Shown: positions 30,914 through 42,300 of the stretch, one piece after another
Position numbering within the stretch: position 1 is the first letter of the stretch
How the letters are laid out: the number at the start of each line of letters is the position of its first letter
NCBI GenBank assembly: GCA_000333855.2
Contig: CM007338.1
Span: 442,806 to 506,805, forward strand
Direction of reading: 5' to 3'
Length of the DNA: 64,000 bases
Source of the DNA: Endotrypanum monterogeii
Taxonomy: Eukaryota > Euglenozoa > Kinetoplastea > Trypanosomatida > Trypanosomatidae
The notes under the pieces: generated by a model
What the model was told of the DNA's origin: nothing
The model's database searches: none
The model's input: the letters and a program-made list of their open reading frames with translations, nothing else
Program-made: the position numbers and the translations under genes

Positions 30914-31978
30914 ATGCAAGTTGGCGTCTGTGACAGAGATGAGCAGCTGTGTCAGTATGAGGGCTGCACGGAAATCGATCTACTGCCTGCGCGGTGCTCT
31001 CATTGCCAAAAGCGTTTCTGCTCCATTCACCTTTTTCACCGCTCACACGACTGCGTGGGTGTGACAGATGTGCTTGTCGGGACGTGCCCTGTATGCAATC
31101 GTGTGGTACCTTTGGAATACCCGCGCCAAAACGTCGATGAGGCTGTCTCGCGGCATCTCGACCGGGGGTGTCTAGATGCGCCAAAGGGCAGCTCAACACC
31201 AGTCAGTTCTGCACCGAAGCGGGGGATCAGTCAGGCGGGTGGTCGTCGCTTGGGGGGCTCCGCACGGCCGTGTAGCATTCGAGGCTGTCAGGAGACCTCC
31301 GAGACTCGTGTGAAGTGTGACCAGTGTGGTCAGACGTTCTGTCTTCAGCACCGTGGGCCACTAAAGCATGAATGCCGTGCCGCTGCCGTATCTCGAAGCG
31401 CCGCCTCGTCCCCTTCGACGCGTCAGGCAGGGGTGGGGGTGTCTGCGCTGGGTGGCAAGGCAGCTTCCGTGGCACGCCTACTTAGTAACCCTTCCAACAC
31501 TCCCGAAAAGGCGGTTGGGAAAGCGACAGAGCTACCCTCGGACATGGTGACGTGTCTACTGTGCTTTCTCATCCCCACTTCCATGTCCACGGATGACACC
31601 GCTGCCGTTTGCGATGTATTCGAGCCAGTGCCATCATTCTTTATGTTTATGCCCAAGAGCAACGCTCTGGGCCGTCTTCTGGATATGGCTATAGATCATG
31701 CCGCTAAGAGTTCACCGGCTATTAACACCAGAAATCCGTGGAACCTGTTTGCTGTAACACTTCCCATCCCTGAAAAGGCCCTGGCTGCCTATTATCCTCC
31801 TCTGCCACTGTCGACGGTGGTGGGGAAGAGTTCTCTCGGCACTGCAGGGCATACAATTCTGTTTGTTTCACCGCTGAAGGCCTTGCCTAGCGCTGTGATG
31901 GAGGCGGTACGTAATTGGGGGGGAAAGAAAAGTTCTTTCTCGGCATCATCCTCAAATGAAGGATGCCAGCTGATGTGA
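30914..31978 (+). CDS. AN1-type zinc-finger protein of the ZFAND2/ZFAND1 kind
   Basis: This encodes 354 aa. The first AN1 finger uses C13, C18, C28, C31, C36, H39, H45 and C47. A short zinc motif follows, CPVCNRVVPLE with C58, C61, H81 and C86. The second AN1 finger uses C120, C125, C135, C138, C143, H146, H152 and C154. This AN1-knuckle-AN1 order is that of ZFAND2 (AIRAP/AIRAPL). The C-terminal part (about 220-340) could be a ubiquitin-like fold as in ZFAND1/Cuz1. Such proteins bind the proteasome or Cdc48/p97 during proteotoxic or arsenite stress. A role here is inferred from architecture. All zinc ligands are intact. Confidence 0.88.
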   Translation: MQVGVCDRDEQLCQYEGCTEIDLLPARCSHCQKRFCSIHLFHRSHDCVGVTDVLVGTCPVCNRVVPLEYPRQNVDEAVSRHLDRGCLDAPKGSSTPVSSAPKRGISQAGGRRLGGSARPCSIRGCQETSETRVKCDQCGQTFCLQHRGPLKHECRAAAVSRSAASSPSTRQAGVGVSALGGKAASVARLLSNPSNTPEKAVGKATELPSDMVTCLLCFLIPTSMSTDDTAAVCDVFEPVPSFFMFMPKSNALGRLLDMAIDHAAKSSPAINTRNPWNLFAVTLPIPEKALAAYYPPLPLSTVVGKSSLGTAGHTILFVSPLKALPSAVMEAVRNWGGKKSSFSASSSNEGCQLM

Positions 31979-33650
31979 TGGGGCAGCAAGAACAACGTGA
32001 AAAGTGAAGCGTGGAAGATCGATGTAGGGGGTAGAAGGAGAAGGGGGGGGCAGGGGTGTGTCGTCTAGATGTGCATATGTAGGCTCATACAGTCTCTCCT
32101 TTTTGTCAGGATCTTTGGCGTTGTGTGTTCTGCCGTCTTCCCCCCTTCTGCAATTTTTTTCTTCCACTTCCGTGTTGGCTCACTGTTCAATCAGCCGCAT
32201 CTCTTTTTTTTTTTTCGGTTCTCCCCACCGCTTAGCTTACCTCGCCTTTTCTTCCCTTTGCTTTTGCTTCTGTTTGTTGCGGCTGCGGTGCATAGGTACT
32301 CCCACTGCCGTCAGTACTCACCTTTCCACTTTTTTCTCTCTCGCCTGTGCTTGGCAAACCTAGCTGCTGGCGGCGGTGGCGGCCATGCCCAGTTTTTATC
32401 TCTCCGTCGTGTCTCTATTGCTTTCCCTTCCCTTCCGATTTCTTGGACAAAGGCTGGGGGAAGCAGTTTCGTGGAAGGCGACCTGGGCGCCTTGAGCGAT
32501 GCCTCCATCTCGCGTGTACTGTTCTGTGTCTTATGTACACATCCTTAAATGCGAGTAGACGCGCGTACACACACACACACACACCTTCGATCTCATTTTG
32601 TATCTTGTACACTATTCTTTGGTGCTTGGTGGGGCGCGTGGTGAGAATGTGATGTGTGGGCCCATGTGGCGAGAGGGAGGGAGGGAGAGAGGCGTGTCGT
32701 CCATTTTTGTGCACCTGTATCTTTTGGGCCTCGCTTTGAGAGGAGGGAATGGTTATACTCTCCTCCCCTTATCGCCGCCTCCCTTCAGGTCATCAGCTCC
32801 CCATTTATGCCCGGCCCTCCTCACCTCTTCTCCCTTTTTGAGAAAGAAGAAATAGAAATGACTAACCGATCGCACTGGTCCACTTGCACTGGTGTTCGCT
32901 GCGTCAGTGAGGAACTGTGCGTATCTCAACTCTCTCATCCGCGCAATACCTCATCTCGGTTACTCGAGCCGCTCTCCTCCAATCGCTTTCATCCAGGTTT
33001 CCCACCTGGTGCAGACTCCCTGTCTCGGTCCAGAAAATTCATCTATTCGCCCTTTTTTTTTCTGCTGTTCCGTTTTTTTTTTTCATTTCCTTACTGTGTA
33101 TGTGTGTGATGGTTTCCGGTCCTCGATGCGGTCATAATATCAGTTATCTTAGTAAAGAACAAATAAAAAACCTTCTTGTGCACGGCATCCAACTTCCTCC
33201 ACTACTTTCTCCACACACACACACAACGAAAAAAAAAAAACCGACAACAGATCGTTAGCCCATCAAATTATTTCTTCAAATAACTCGCGCTTTCATTCAT
33301 CCTGTATTGTTTTTTTTTCTTTTCATACGCATTGTATTTCTCGTGGATTGTTTACCACACGCACATATACCGTGGTATATATTAGTTATCTCGTTTTTGT
33401 TGTCTGCTTTCACGGATTCCTCATCCAAGTGACGCCTATCGGAGACTACCTACCCCCAGGCCTTGATAGTTGTGCTGTGCGCATCTACAGAGTTGGACTC
33501 GGTGCTGAAGCCTTCTTGAACGCGGGCGACACAGGTCCCAATAGAGGAGAGGGAAAAGGCTTTGTATACCTTCCCTTGCTGTGTTTTATCAGTTTGCCGC
33601 GAAGGTATTTATACACACATACAGCATCGTGAACACCCCATTTCTCCGCA
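31979..33650. other. Intergenic region between AN1 and Rab5 genes
   Basis: T-rich runs, a CA array (about 32569-32584) and another at 33211-33226. The likely acceptor for the Rab gene is AG at 33623-33624 after a modest C/T-rich stretch. No coding signal. Confidence 0.5.
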
Positions 33651-34361
33651 ATGAGCGCTCACCCACCGCAGCTGATGGAGGCCACCTCAGCGAAGATTGT
33701 AATGCTTGGCGAGTCCGGTGCGGGAAAAAGTTCTGTGGCTCTCCGCTTTACGCGCAATGAGTTCCTCAGCAATCAGGAGACCACGATCGGGGCCGCTTTT
33801 CTATCCAAGACGCTGATGGTGCCGCCGTCGCGCGGCGCAACGACTTTTCCTGGCGGTCCCTCCGCTGGGCAGGGTCATCAGCAGCAGATGCGCGCCCTCA
33901 AGTTCGAGATATGGGATACAGCGGGGCAGGAGCGCTTCCGTTCTCTCGCCCCGATCTACTACCGCGGTGCCTGTGGTGCTCTTGTTGTGTATGATATCAC
34001 GAATAGTGAAAGCCTCAAGAAGGCGCAAACATGGATCCGAGAACTTCGCGCTAACGCAGACCCGTCACTCGTTATCCTTCTCGTCGGAAACAAGAAAGAC
34101 TTGGAGTCGCTTCGGCAGGTCTCCTTTGAAGACGGTCAGCGTCTCGCCACCGAGGAGCAGCTTGCAGCATTTTTTGAGACATCAGCAAAGGATAACAGCA
34201 ACGTGGAGCAGGTGTTTCTAGCTTTAGCTGGCAAGCTACTGGATCAAGGCCTTGGAAGCCGTGGAGGGGCCACTGGAGGTGTCCGCGGCGGTGTCATCGC
34301 ACCACGCGGCGAGCATGTCGAGCAACAGAATGCAGCTTCTTCGGGGTCTACCTGCTGCTGA
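33651..34361 (+). CDS. RAB5B: Rab5-type small GTPase (early endosome)
   Basis: This encodes 236 aa. P-loop GESGAGKSS is at 20-28, switch I TTIGAAFLSKT from T44, G3 WDTAGQE at 88-94, G4 NKKD at 147-150 and G5 ETSAK at 176-180. The C-terminus ends CC (C235-C236) for double prenylation. IGAAFL and the RSLAPIYYRGA stretch after switch II are Rab5 hallmarks. A proline/glycine/glutamine-rich insert of about 24 residues (about 57-80) sits between switch I and the interswitch strand, where Rab5 normally has a short hairpin. Rab5 proteins control early endosome tethering, partly through CORVET, of which VPS16 is a subunit in this same window. Rab5A/B assignment rests on remembered synteny with the PDEA region, so the letter is tentative. 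Confidence 0.9.
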   Translation: MSAHPPQLMEATSAKIVMLGESGAGKSSVALRFTRNEFLSNQETTIGAAFLSKTLMVPPSRGATTFPGGPSAGQGHQQQMRALKFEIWDTAGQERFRSLAPIYYRGACGALVVYDITNSESLKKAQTWIRELRANADPSLVILLVGNKKDLESLRQVSFEDGQRLATEEQLAAFFETSAKDNSNVEQVFLALAGKLLDQGLGSRGGATGGVRGGVIAPRGEHVEQQNAASSGSTCC

Positions 34362-34520
34362 TTTGTTCTCTGTACCCGCTTTGTGTATCCATGCGACTTG
34401 CTTTCAGCCTCACGTCTGTATTTACTTTTCTCTGGAAGAGAGAGACAACACACACACACACACACACGTGGAAAGTGCATGAAGATGCTCATATGGGGCA
34501 GGATGCAGTTCGACAAACAT

Positions 34521-34551
<31 letters not shown>

Positions 34552-36496
34552 ACGACAAGGATCGATGTCGTGTATATACAGCTCTGTATGTCTGTCTCTG
34601 TGTAGGGGTTTGTGGTATCAGGGAGATTGATGTCCGTGCTCTCTACCTTCGGAATAAATGTCTTGCTTCCCCCTTTTTTGTAATCTTTGTCATATTTTTG
34701 TTTGTGGTCCATGTCACTTAATTTTTGTTTTTTCGTGCCTGTTGTGTATGCTCTCCTGTGATGTTTTTCCTTCGTATTTTAGCTCACCTCGACTTCTTCT
34801 CTTTTTTTTTTGTTCTCCCCCCCCTCCACGAGACACACACACACACACACACAGGCTCGATACCTGGATACGGTACAAAAATCTATCTACACAAACGGAA
34901 ACGCCCCGATACGAAGATCCCAAACGCTCATTTTTTTCCGTCTTCATGTACTTCTCTCGTTTTTCTTTTCTGCTTGCTCTGTTGCTTCTGCTGCAGCTGC
35001 TCTAGCATCTGCTGTCATTCTTCTTCTGCTACATCAAGACAGAGAGGGGTGAAGGGGTGGGTGGGGAAAGGGGGCACCCAAGCAGAAGGTACCGACATCT
35101 CTCACAGATCATTTGGATGCGCGGGCCTGTATATGTATGATTCAAGGTTTATTTGACAGTAAGCGAGGGTGGGTGGGGGGTATGGCTGGTGCATTCTCGT
35201 GAACTGATTTTTTCTCCCCCTCCTCCTTTTCTGCGTGTGTGTGTACAATGGTGGATATGCTCACTGTGGACTACATATATATTTGTGCGTGGCCCACTTT
35301 GTCGGTGAGTTGCATATACACAAACACACACACACAAAAAAAATGTAGATTGAAGACGCGTTGCATCACCCTCCCCACCGATCCGTTCGCAAACGTCCGA
35401 CAGGCGAAGAGAAGCATGAGGATGCGGAGGGTGAGGGGTGAGCACTTCTGTTGTTGACGGTTGTTTTATTCACTTGACGCCCATCTTTCCTTTATCTGTT
35501 CAATGTTCACCTCTCTCGTATATTTTCTTCATCTCTTTGGTGTGTTGTTTAGTCTTGTTCCCTTTTTGTATGGCATCGGGTGTCTTGAGCACATAAAAAA
35601 AAAATGATGAGTGTGCGTGTGGGTGGGTGGGGGGAGGGGAACAGTGCCTTGTTGCCAGTGATGCCATTGAGGGATTCTGGAAACGATACTATGACGATCC
35701 ATTTCACAGACGCAATCATCTATCCACGGGCGAAAGACGACACCAACAGTCGAACAAAGCCGATAGCCATGGTGCTCTCGTTATTAAGGAAGTGCCCTGA
35801 CAAGCGGGGGGGGGGAAAGCGAAGGGAGGGAGGAGAGAGAGATCAACCGCTAGCGATGACTATTTCATCGCCGAAAGGGTTGTGGTGCGTTCAATAAATT
35901 CCCGACCTCTAGCATCGCTGTGACGTTGAATTTGATTCAAGTTGACTCTCCCCATCATTTTTTTTATTTGTGTGTGGGGCTGTGTGTTGCTTAAATTTTT
36001 TTTTTTCGGTGATGCTCAAAGTCAGCCTTCAGTACTCAACTCGGCTTCTTCATGTCCGTTGCAGGAGTTACTGGGCATCTAAGCAGTTCTTTGCCTGTGC
36101 ATGAGTATTCAGAAGAGGTTCCCGTGTGCATCAACATCTATTTTGACAGGAAAGAAGTGGTAATTCAGGTCTTTCCCCCCCTATTCCCCAAATCCGTTTT
36201 TCCCCCGAGGCTATGCTTTAACGTCATCACCCCACCTTTTTTTTTTTCAGCTGTCATTGCTCGTTTCTGTTTTCTGGCTTTTTGGCGCTGTGTTCAAGTA
36301 GGTTTTTTTTTTTGTTAAGAGCCTTTAACCTTACGTAATCAAGACAAGTACCAGATACTACCTCGCTTCATGACCTCGCGCGCAGAAGCCTTCTTCACGT
36401 GCTCGTCTCTTGCACATCTGCACCTTAACCCATTGTCCTCCCCCCCTCCTGGGCTGTCTGCTGTGGCATTCCCCAGAACAAGAAGAACACAGCGAT
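34362..36496. other. Intergenic region with clustered microsatellites
   Basis: Contains CA (34447-34468), TA (34529-34551) and CA (34832-34853) arrays, and many T-runs. Frame 35604-35897 is low-complexity with no motif. Repeat copy 2 follows. Confidence 0.55.
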
Positions 36497-37323
36497 ATGC
36501 AAACGGCAATCCATCTGTTACCGGCAGCGCCCCCGTTGGCGGTGGGCGGGAGCGTGCCAAACGGCGGGTGGCCGTTCTCGCGGACTCTGTGGCTCTTCTC
36601 ACTTGGCGTTTGCTACGGAAGCCGTGGCTGTGCGTGTGCGTGTCTGTGGGGAGGGGGATTTTGTAGTGCGGCATGCTTGTTGCCAATGGGGGCGCTGCTG
36701 GGCCGTCGCGGGCGCCTCGCGCTGTTGCCCTGCTTTGGTTATTGTGGGGCGGGGGTGGCGAGGCCGCAGCGCATAGGTGGCGTCAGNNNNNNNNNNNNNN
36801 NNNNNNNNNNNNNNNNNNNNNNNNNNNNNNNNNNNNNNNNNNNNNNNNNNNGGGCGGGGTGGCGAGGCCGCAGCGCATAGGTGGCGTCAGATCGGGGGAT
36901 GGGCTGGCGCATGGATGCCGGGGCGTCTGGGTGCGCATGGGCATCTGACCCTGCACTGGATTCCCGCAGCATGGGGTGTGCTACGGCAGCAGAGTGGTGC
37001 CAGGCGGTGTTGTGGTTGCCCCCCTGTGTCTCTCAGCCTCAGCCTCAGCCTCTCCCGGGTGGCGGGCCGTTGGCGTTTCTCACGCTTCTTACGGACCCTT
37101 CACCGCGGGTTCCGCACTGCTGAGCACGCGACCGCTGTTGTGAAGGGTGCTGGGTGTGCCAGTCCTGGGCGGCGTGCATCGGGGAGGGGGGCGGGTGGGG
37201 AGGGAAAAGGTGTAGCCCCTTGGATGCACAGCCCGGGTGGACAGCGAGACGGCTTGCCCTGGGGCTGTCCACTAGCACACGGGCGGTGTTGCAACGGAGG
37301 GAGGTGTGTGACAGCTGCATGTA
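36497..37323 (+). repeat. Dispersed GC-rich repeat, copy 2
   Basis: Matches copy 3 from ATGCAAACGG (36497) to GACAGCTGCATGTA (37310-37323), with the N gap 36787-36851 inside. Bases corresponding to 36497-37080 also match copy 1 in inverted orientation. It differs from both by scattered substitutions, such as GGATTTTG for GGTATTTTG. It lacks the ~32-base 5' extension of copies 1 and 3. A (CTCAGC)n run is at about 37033-37052. The flanks switch abruptly to T-rich DNA, as expected of a discrete element. No target-site duplication was evident by eye. Confidence 0.9.
36787..36851. other. Assembly gap (65 N), probably spurious
   Basis: The ~40 bases before the gap (36747-36786) are repeated almost exactly after it (36852-36890). 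Copies 1 and 3 have that block only once. The two contigs therefore probably overlap and no sequence is missing. Confidence 0.95.
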
Positions 37324-39321
37324 TAAAGACAACCGTTCTCTATATACAAACATATGTGTTCGTCACGGGGTTGTGGCAGGGTGGGAGCAGTGAAGCAGGG
37401 AGATCGGTCCGTGGCTGACGAGTCCCTTTGCTCTTCCTATCTTCCTTTCCTCCTTTTTTTTTTTTGGCCTTTGTGGTTGTTTTGCTTATCTGCTGACGTG
37501 TGTGTGTTTTTGCGTGGTGGACCTACGTATTCATGTTTTGTTTCTTGCTGTCACTCTCTTCTTCGCTATTTTACTGTTTTCCCAAAGCAGGCACAGCGGT
37601 TGCCTCGTGATTTCGTTTTTGTTTTTTAAAAGTTGTTGATGTGAAGTTACGAGTGTTGTCTGCAGTGCACCGCTTGGTTTTTTTTGTCTGTTTTCGTTGC
37701 TTTTATGGGCATGATGCTAGCCGCGCTGAATGCGGTGGATGTTTTTTTTTCCCTATTCGAACCTCAAAGCGTACCAGCAATAATATATTATAAAAATAAA
37801 ACGACGTGTTTCTTTTGCGAGTGTCAGTGAACACCATGGAGTACGTGAGTCATAGGACTCAAAGATCAAGAGCACCGGTAAGCAGATACTGAGGCATCTC
37901 CATCGAGCTTTATGCCCTCCCTCTTACAGACAGGCACACACACACAGACAACAACAACAAATCATTTTTAGGGTGAAGGGACAGCCAGTGTGTAGTCATG
38001 ATTGTGTGAGTGAAGGAACAGCTGACCGTTGTGGTTGTGAGCACGGCAGGACTTCTGGTGTTGTACCTGCCTCTTCCCTCTCTACTCCATTTCACCGCCC
38101 GACTTCCTTTGCGTAGAATGTTGTCAATCCTGATTCCATAATATTTAATGTCTCTGCCATCCGAGAGGACGAACGAAAGGTGCTAGGGAAGGGAGGGGGA
38201 TGGGGTTCAGGGAAGCTGCTTCGCTCATCGCAGGAGAGTGGAGGGGGCGGAAGGGAAGGGAGATCAACCAAAGTGCAACAGTACACAGAGCTGAGGCAAG
38301 TGGTGCTTTCACGTTTATGCCTAGCAAGCAAAAAAAAAAAGAGGAATTTCCTGTATGCTGTGCTTCGCTTTTGTTTGCACTTTTAGCGCTCTGAATCTCA
38401 TCCGTATTCATATACGTATTTTTTTGCTTTTCTCTCTCTCGCTCATTCATTCATTCACGCCTCTTCGAGGCGGTCCGCTCTATTTTTCGCGGACAGGTTG
38501 TCAAGATACACGGGCACAGCTGCACCACCGCATCACGGGAGAACATAATTGGAAGGCAAACTCACGGATAACTTAGATCGTAGGGGACGGTCCATGTGAC
38601 ACGTCTCCCCGTAGAAATTCTCCAGGAAAGTGTTGCTTTCCATGTGAAAAAAAAAAAGAAACGCTCTTGCACGCACACATCGCCCGCCCCCCTGTTCACC
38701 GCTGGCCACTGAGATAGAACTATAGAATTTTGTAACCATATCACCCTACATGACGAGACCGGAACAATACTTTATGCACTCAATTTATTTTGAGAACATA
38801 CACACACACACACCGTAAAAAGAAAATAGGACAAGGAGCTCCTCCTAGAAAGCTAGAGGGAACAGTGATCGGCGGGGGGGGAGAGGGTATCACGGAGTGC
38901 AGGGGCGATACTGGGCGACATTGGGCTGTATCGCTTTGAAGTTTGCGTCTCTTTCTTGTTGTGTTTCCTGGACTCAAGACATATTTACTTACTCAACTCT
39001 CTGCACATCTCTCTGAGAGTGTGTTTCTGCGCCGGGCAGCGGGGAAAGGGGAAAGGGAGGAAGGAAGAAAAGGAGACGTGATCGGGCGGGTGCAGGTGAG
39101 GCGATACACCACAGCTCACCCGCCCGCACACACCATCAGCGTCGACCACTGAAATTTGCCAGAGTGGGGAGCAGTTGCCTGAGGTGGAAAAATCCCCACC
39201 GCTACTTTTGAAAATATCGGCACTCAGAACCATTGGTGCTCCTGCGGTCAGCACATCGGGTGTGGCGCATCATCCGCAATCTACTGGGCCTCTGACACCG
39301 GCAGCGATACCGTCCTTGGCC
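37324..39321. other. Intergenic region and leader of the coiled-coil gene
   Basis: T-rich DNA with homopolymers. The pyrimidine-rich stretch 38944-38970 with AG at 38977-38978 is the likely acceptor. No ATG occurs between it and 39322, and the reading frame itself is open further upstream to a TTG at 39175. Confidence 0.5.
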
Positions 39322-42300
39322 ATGCTGTCCGCACCTAGTGCCACCACTGCTTTGGCAGACGACGGTCATGCGGTTGGCGAACCTGTCAACGACGACGTCT
39401 CTGTAGCATATAGCACTGCTGGCGATTGGGGTTTGTGGAGAGAGGAGCAGGAGTCCAGGAAAGTCCTTTCGATTGCAGATGAAGCATCTGCGATGGTGAG
39501 GGGAAATGTTGGCCATGGCACAGCGGCGAGGTCTTCCCCGGCGCTGCAGCAACCGTCACGGCTCTTCGACACAGCGGTGGCAACAGAGGCGTTGTTTGCC
39601 CGGGTCCAGCAGCAAAAAACGATACCAGGGCAGTCACAGCTGCACCCACGTCCTCTTGAGGCCAAGGCGCCATCCCAGCGCACATCCGGAACGATCTCTT
39701 CCTTTCTTGGCCGTCCTCCGCCCGCACCCTTGACCACCGAGACCACTGCCGTGTCGCCTATGGGCGGTGCGCATTCGTGCTCCTATCCGACTCAGCAGCG
39801 TGATACCGTAGCGTCTTCACCTCCGCTGGTTTCTTCAGCTCAGCCTGGGCGTTACCGCACTTCTTCTCCCGCCTCGAGCGTGGACTACGTGGAAATCGAG
39901 CACAAGCAGAGTGAGCTACGCCATGCAGTGGAGCACCACATACAGTCTCTGGAGCGCTCCCTCGCTCTGCGTGATGAGGAGGTGGCTACCCTGTCATCAC
40001 GACTGCACAAGCTCGAAGAGGACTATCAGTTCAACTACAACCTCATAGCGGAGCGCGATGCTGCTTTGGAGGAAGCGTCGGGTCAGCTGCAGCGGCTCTA
40101 TCGAGAGTTGAAGCGCCTGACAGACGAATCGACACGCATGGAGAAGACGATCGAGTCAGCAGATAGTGATGTGAAGATGGCTCGGCAGCGTGTTCGTGAG
40201 GTGGAGGAGGAACGTGACGCTGCGGTTCGGCAAGTGCAAAGAGACTACGCGATAAAGGAGCGCCACCTAGCAGAGTCGTTTCGCGCGCGCGAGGCGGCGC
40301 TTGAAGAGGAGGTAGAGAAGCAACACGCGTGGTACAAGGCGCGCGCCAAGGCGTTGGAGGAAGAGCGTGCTACCATGACGGAACGCACTGCTTTAGTTTC
40401 TACTGGCGCGGAAGAGCGCTATAGGCAGCAGGTTACCCGACTACAGTCAGAGGTGATGGGGCTACAGCAGGCATTGAAGGATGCACGCCAGCAGAAGGAC
40501 GAGGCCGACAAGCGTATAGTGGCGGTGGAGGAGACAAACTCCGAGCTCATGCACGGATTGACTGCAGCTCAACAGCGTCACGAGGCGCTCGCGCAGGAGG
40601 CGGCGCTTGCAAAAAAAGAAATGGAGGATCAGATCGTACGGGCTGTCCGTGATACCGAAAAGCGTGTCACCGCTACAGAGACAATGGCACGAGAAGAAGC
40701 AGGCCGAGCGTCGCGCGCTGAGCTAGAGCGCACTCGCCTCCAATCCATGCTGGCAGAGGCACAGGAACGTCTGCAGCACCTCACTTCGCGCTACGACGAG
40801 GATGTCGCTCGTTTCACCAAGGAGCGTCATCAACTCCTCAAGAGCAGCGATGAGGCGATGGAGGCCGCCAGCTCAGCAGAGCAGGTGCTGCACGAGACGA
40901 AGCGGGAGCTAGAGCAGCAGCGTCGCCTGGCCGCAGAAGAGGCGACTCGTTTCCACCGCGAGGTGAAGTGCGCTCAGGAGGCTTCTGAGGCGGCCCGCCA
41001 GGAGCTTGTCTCTGCGGAGGAGAAGTGTGAGAGATGGAGGACACAAGCTCAGCACCTTGAGGCCGAGGTGCGTCGTTGGAAGGAGGAGGAGAGCAAGACA
41101 GCGAGTAATGGGCGACAGGAGTGTTCCGCGTGGGAAGAAAAATATCGACATGTTGAACTACAGCTACAGCTTCTTCAAGAGGAAGCCCAGCAATCTAAAA
41201 AGGTACAGCAAGGCATGGTGGAGCGAGCGCAGGCTGAGGTGGCGCGCCTCACGCGCGAGCTCCACGCGAGCGAGGCGGCCCGCCGTGCCTTGGAGGACCA
41301 ATACCACCTCTTGGATGATTTCAAGGAAGATCGGCATGGGTTGCAGACGCTGCGCGCGGAGAAGGAGCAGCTGCAGAAGCGCGTGGCGGAGCTCGAGCAC
41401 ACCAACGCCGAGGTTCGTCTGCAAGTATCCAACTTCACAGCTGAGCTGGCGAACGATCCGGTCATTAAAGCCGCCAAAGAGACGCAGGAGCGCTGTGTAG
41501 CGCTCCAGCAGGAGCTGACGCAGGCCAGGGCGGAGTCCCAGCTACTCCAGGACTCATTGAAGGACAAGGAGGAGGAGTTGATACGACTGCAAACGGAGAT
41601 ACTACGCGTGCAGGTGCTTGTCGCCAACGACGAAACAGGGTCGCTTCCAGTTGACCCCCGTGCCAGTCCTACCCCCGGCGCTGTCTCCCTTAGTGACCAC
41701 GTCTCCCGTGCACTCCAGCGTCAGCAGCGACAGATGCGGTCTGAGTACAGCCGTATGCGAGAGTCATACGAAGAAATGGTGCGCGAGATGGACCGGCAGC
41801 GACGCCGTCGTCGAAAACCGGCGCGTCGTTCACGCACTGCTTCAGTGGCTTCATCATCGTCCAGGAGCTCTTCTTCACCGACAAGCGATGCCCAACCCGC
41901 GCTGCAGCATCGCAGGCGAGCTGGTGGGGAGCAACAGTCTGCTGCTGGCGTCTCCGTGCCGCCCGCACTTCCCGACTCAAAGACGGCACATCTTCTCCAG
42001 GAATCGGAGATGTGGCGGCAGCGATGCGTGGAACTGGAGCAGCAGCTTCTTACTGTACTGCGTGAGCGGGATCGCCTGAAAAAGGATCTGCAGTTGGCTA
42101 ATCAGGATGTCGCAGCTCTCGGGGCAGAAAAGGCGTGTCTGGTGGACCTCAACTCTCTCCTGAAGGCACAGCTGCGAGAGGCATACCGGCTGCGTGTTGG
42201 CAACACTAACTCTGCCCCAGGGCGGGAATCAGTGATGTCAAACCCCGCTGGCAACTCAAACGGTGTACATATCTCCCCCCAGCTCCTGGCAGAAGCTCTC

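Noticed and set aside
36777..37418. Reading frames through repeat copy 2 and the similar ones in copy 3
   Set aside because: They cross Ns, differ between copies beyond the CTCAGC run, and show no domain motif.
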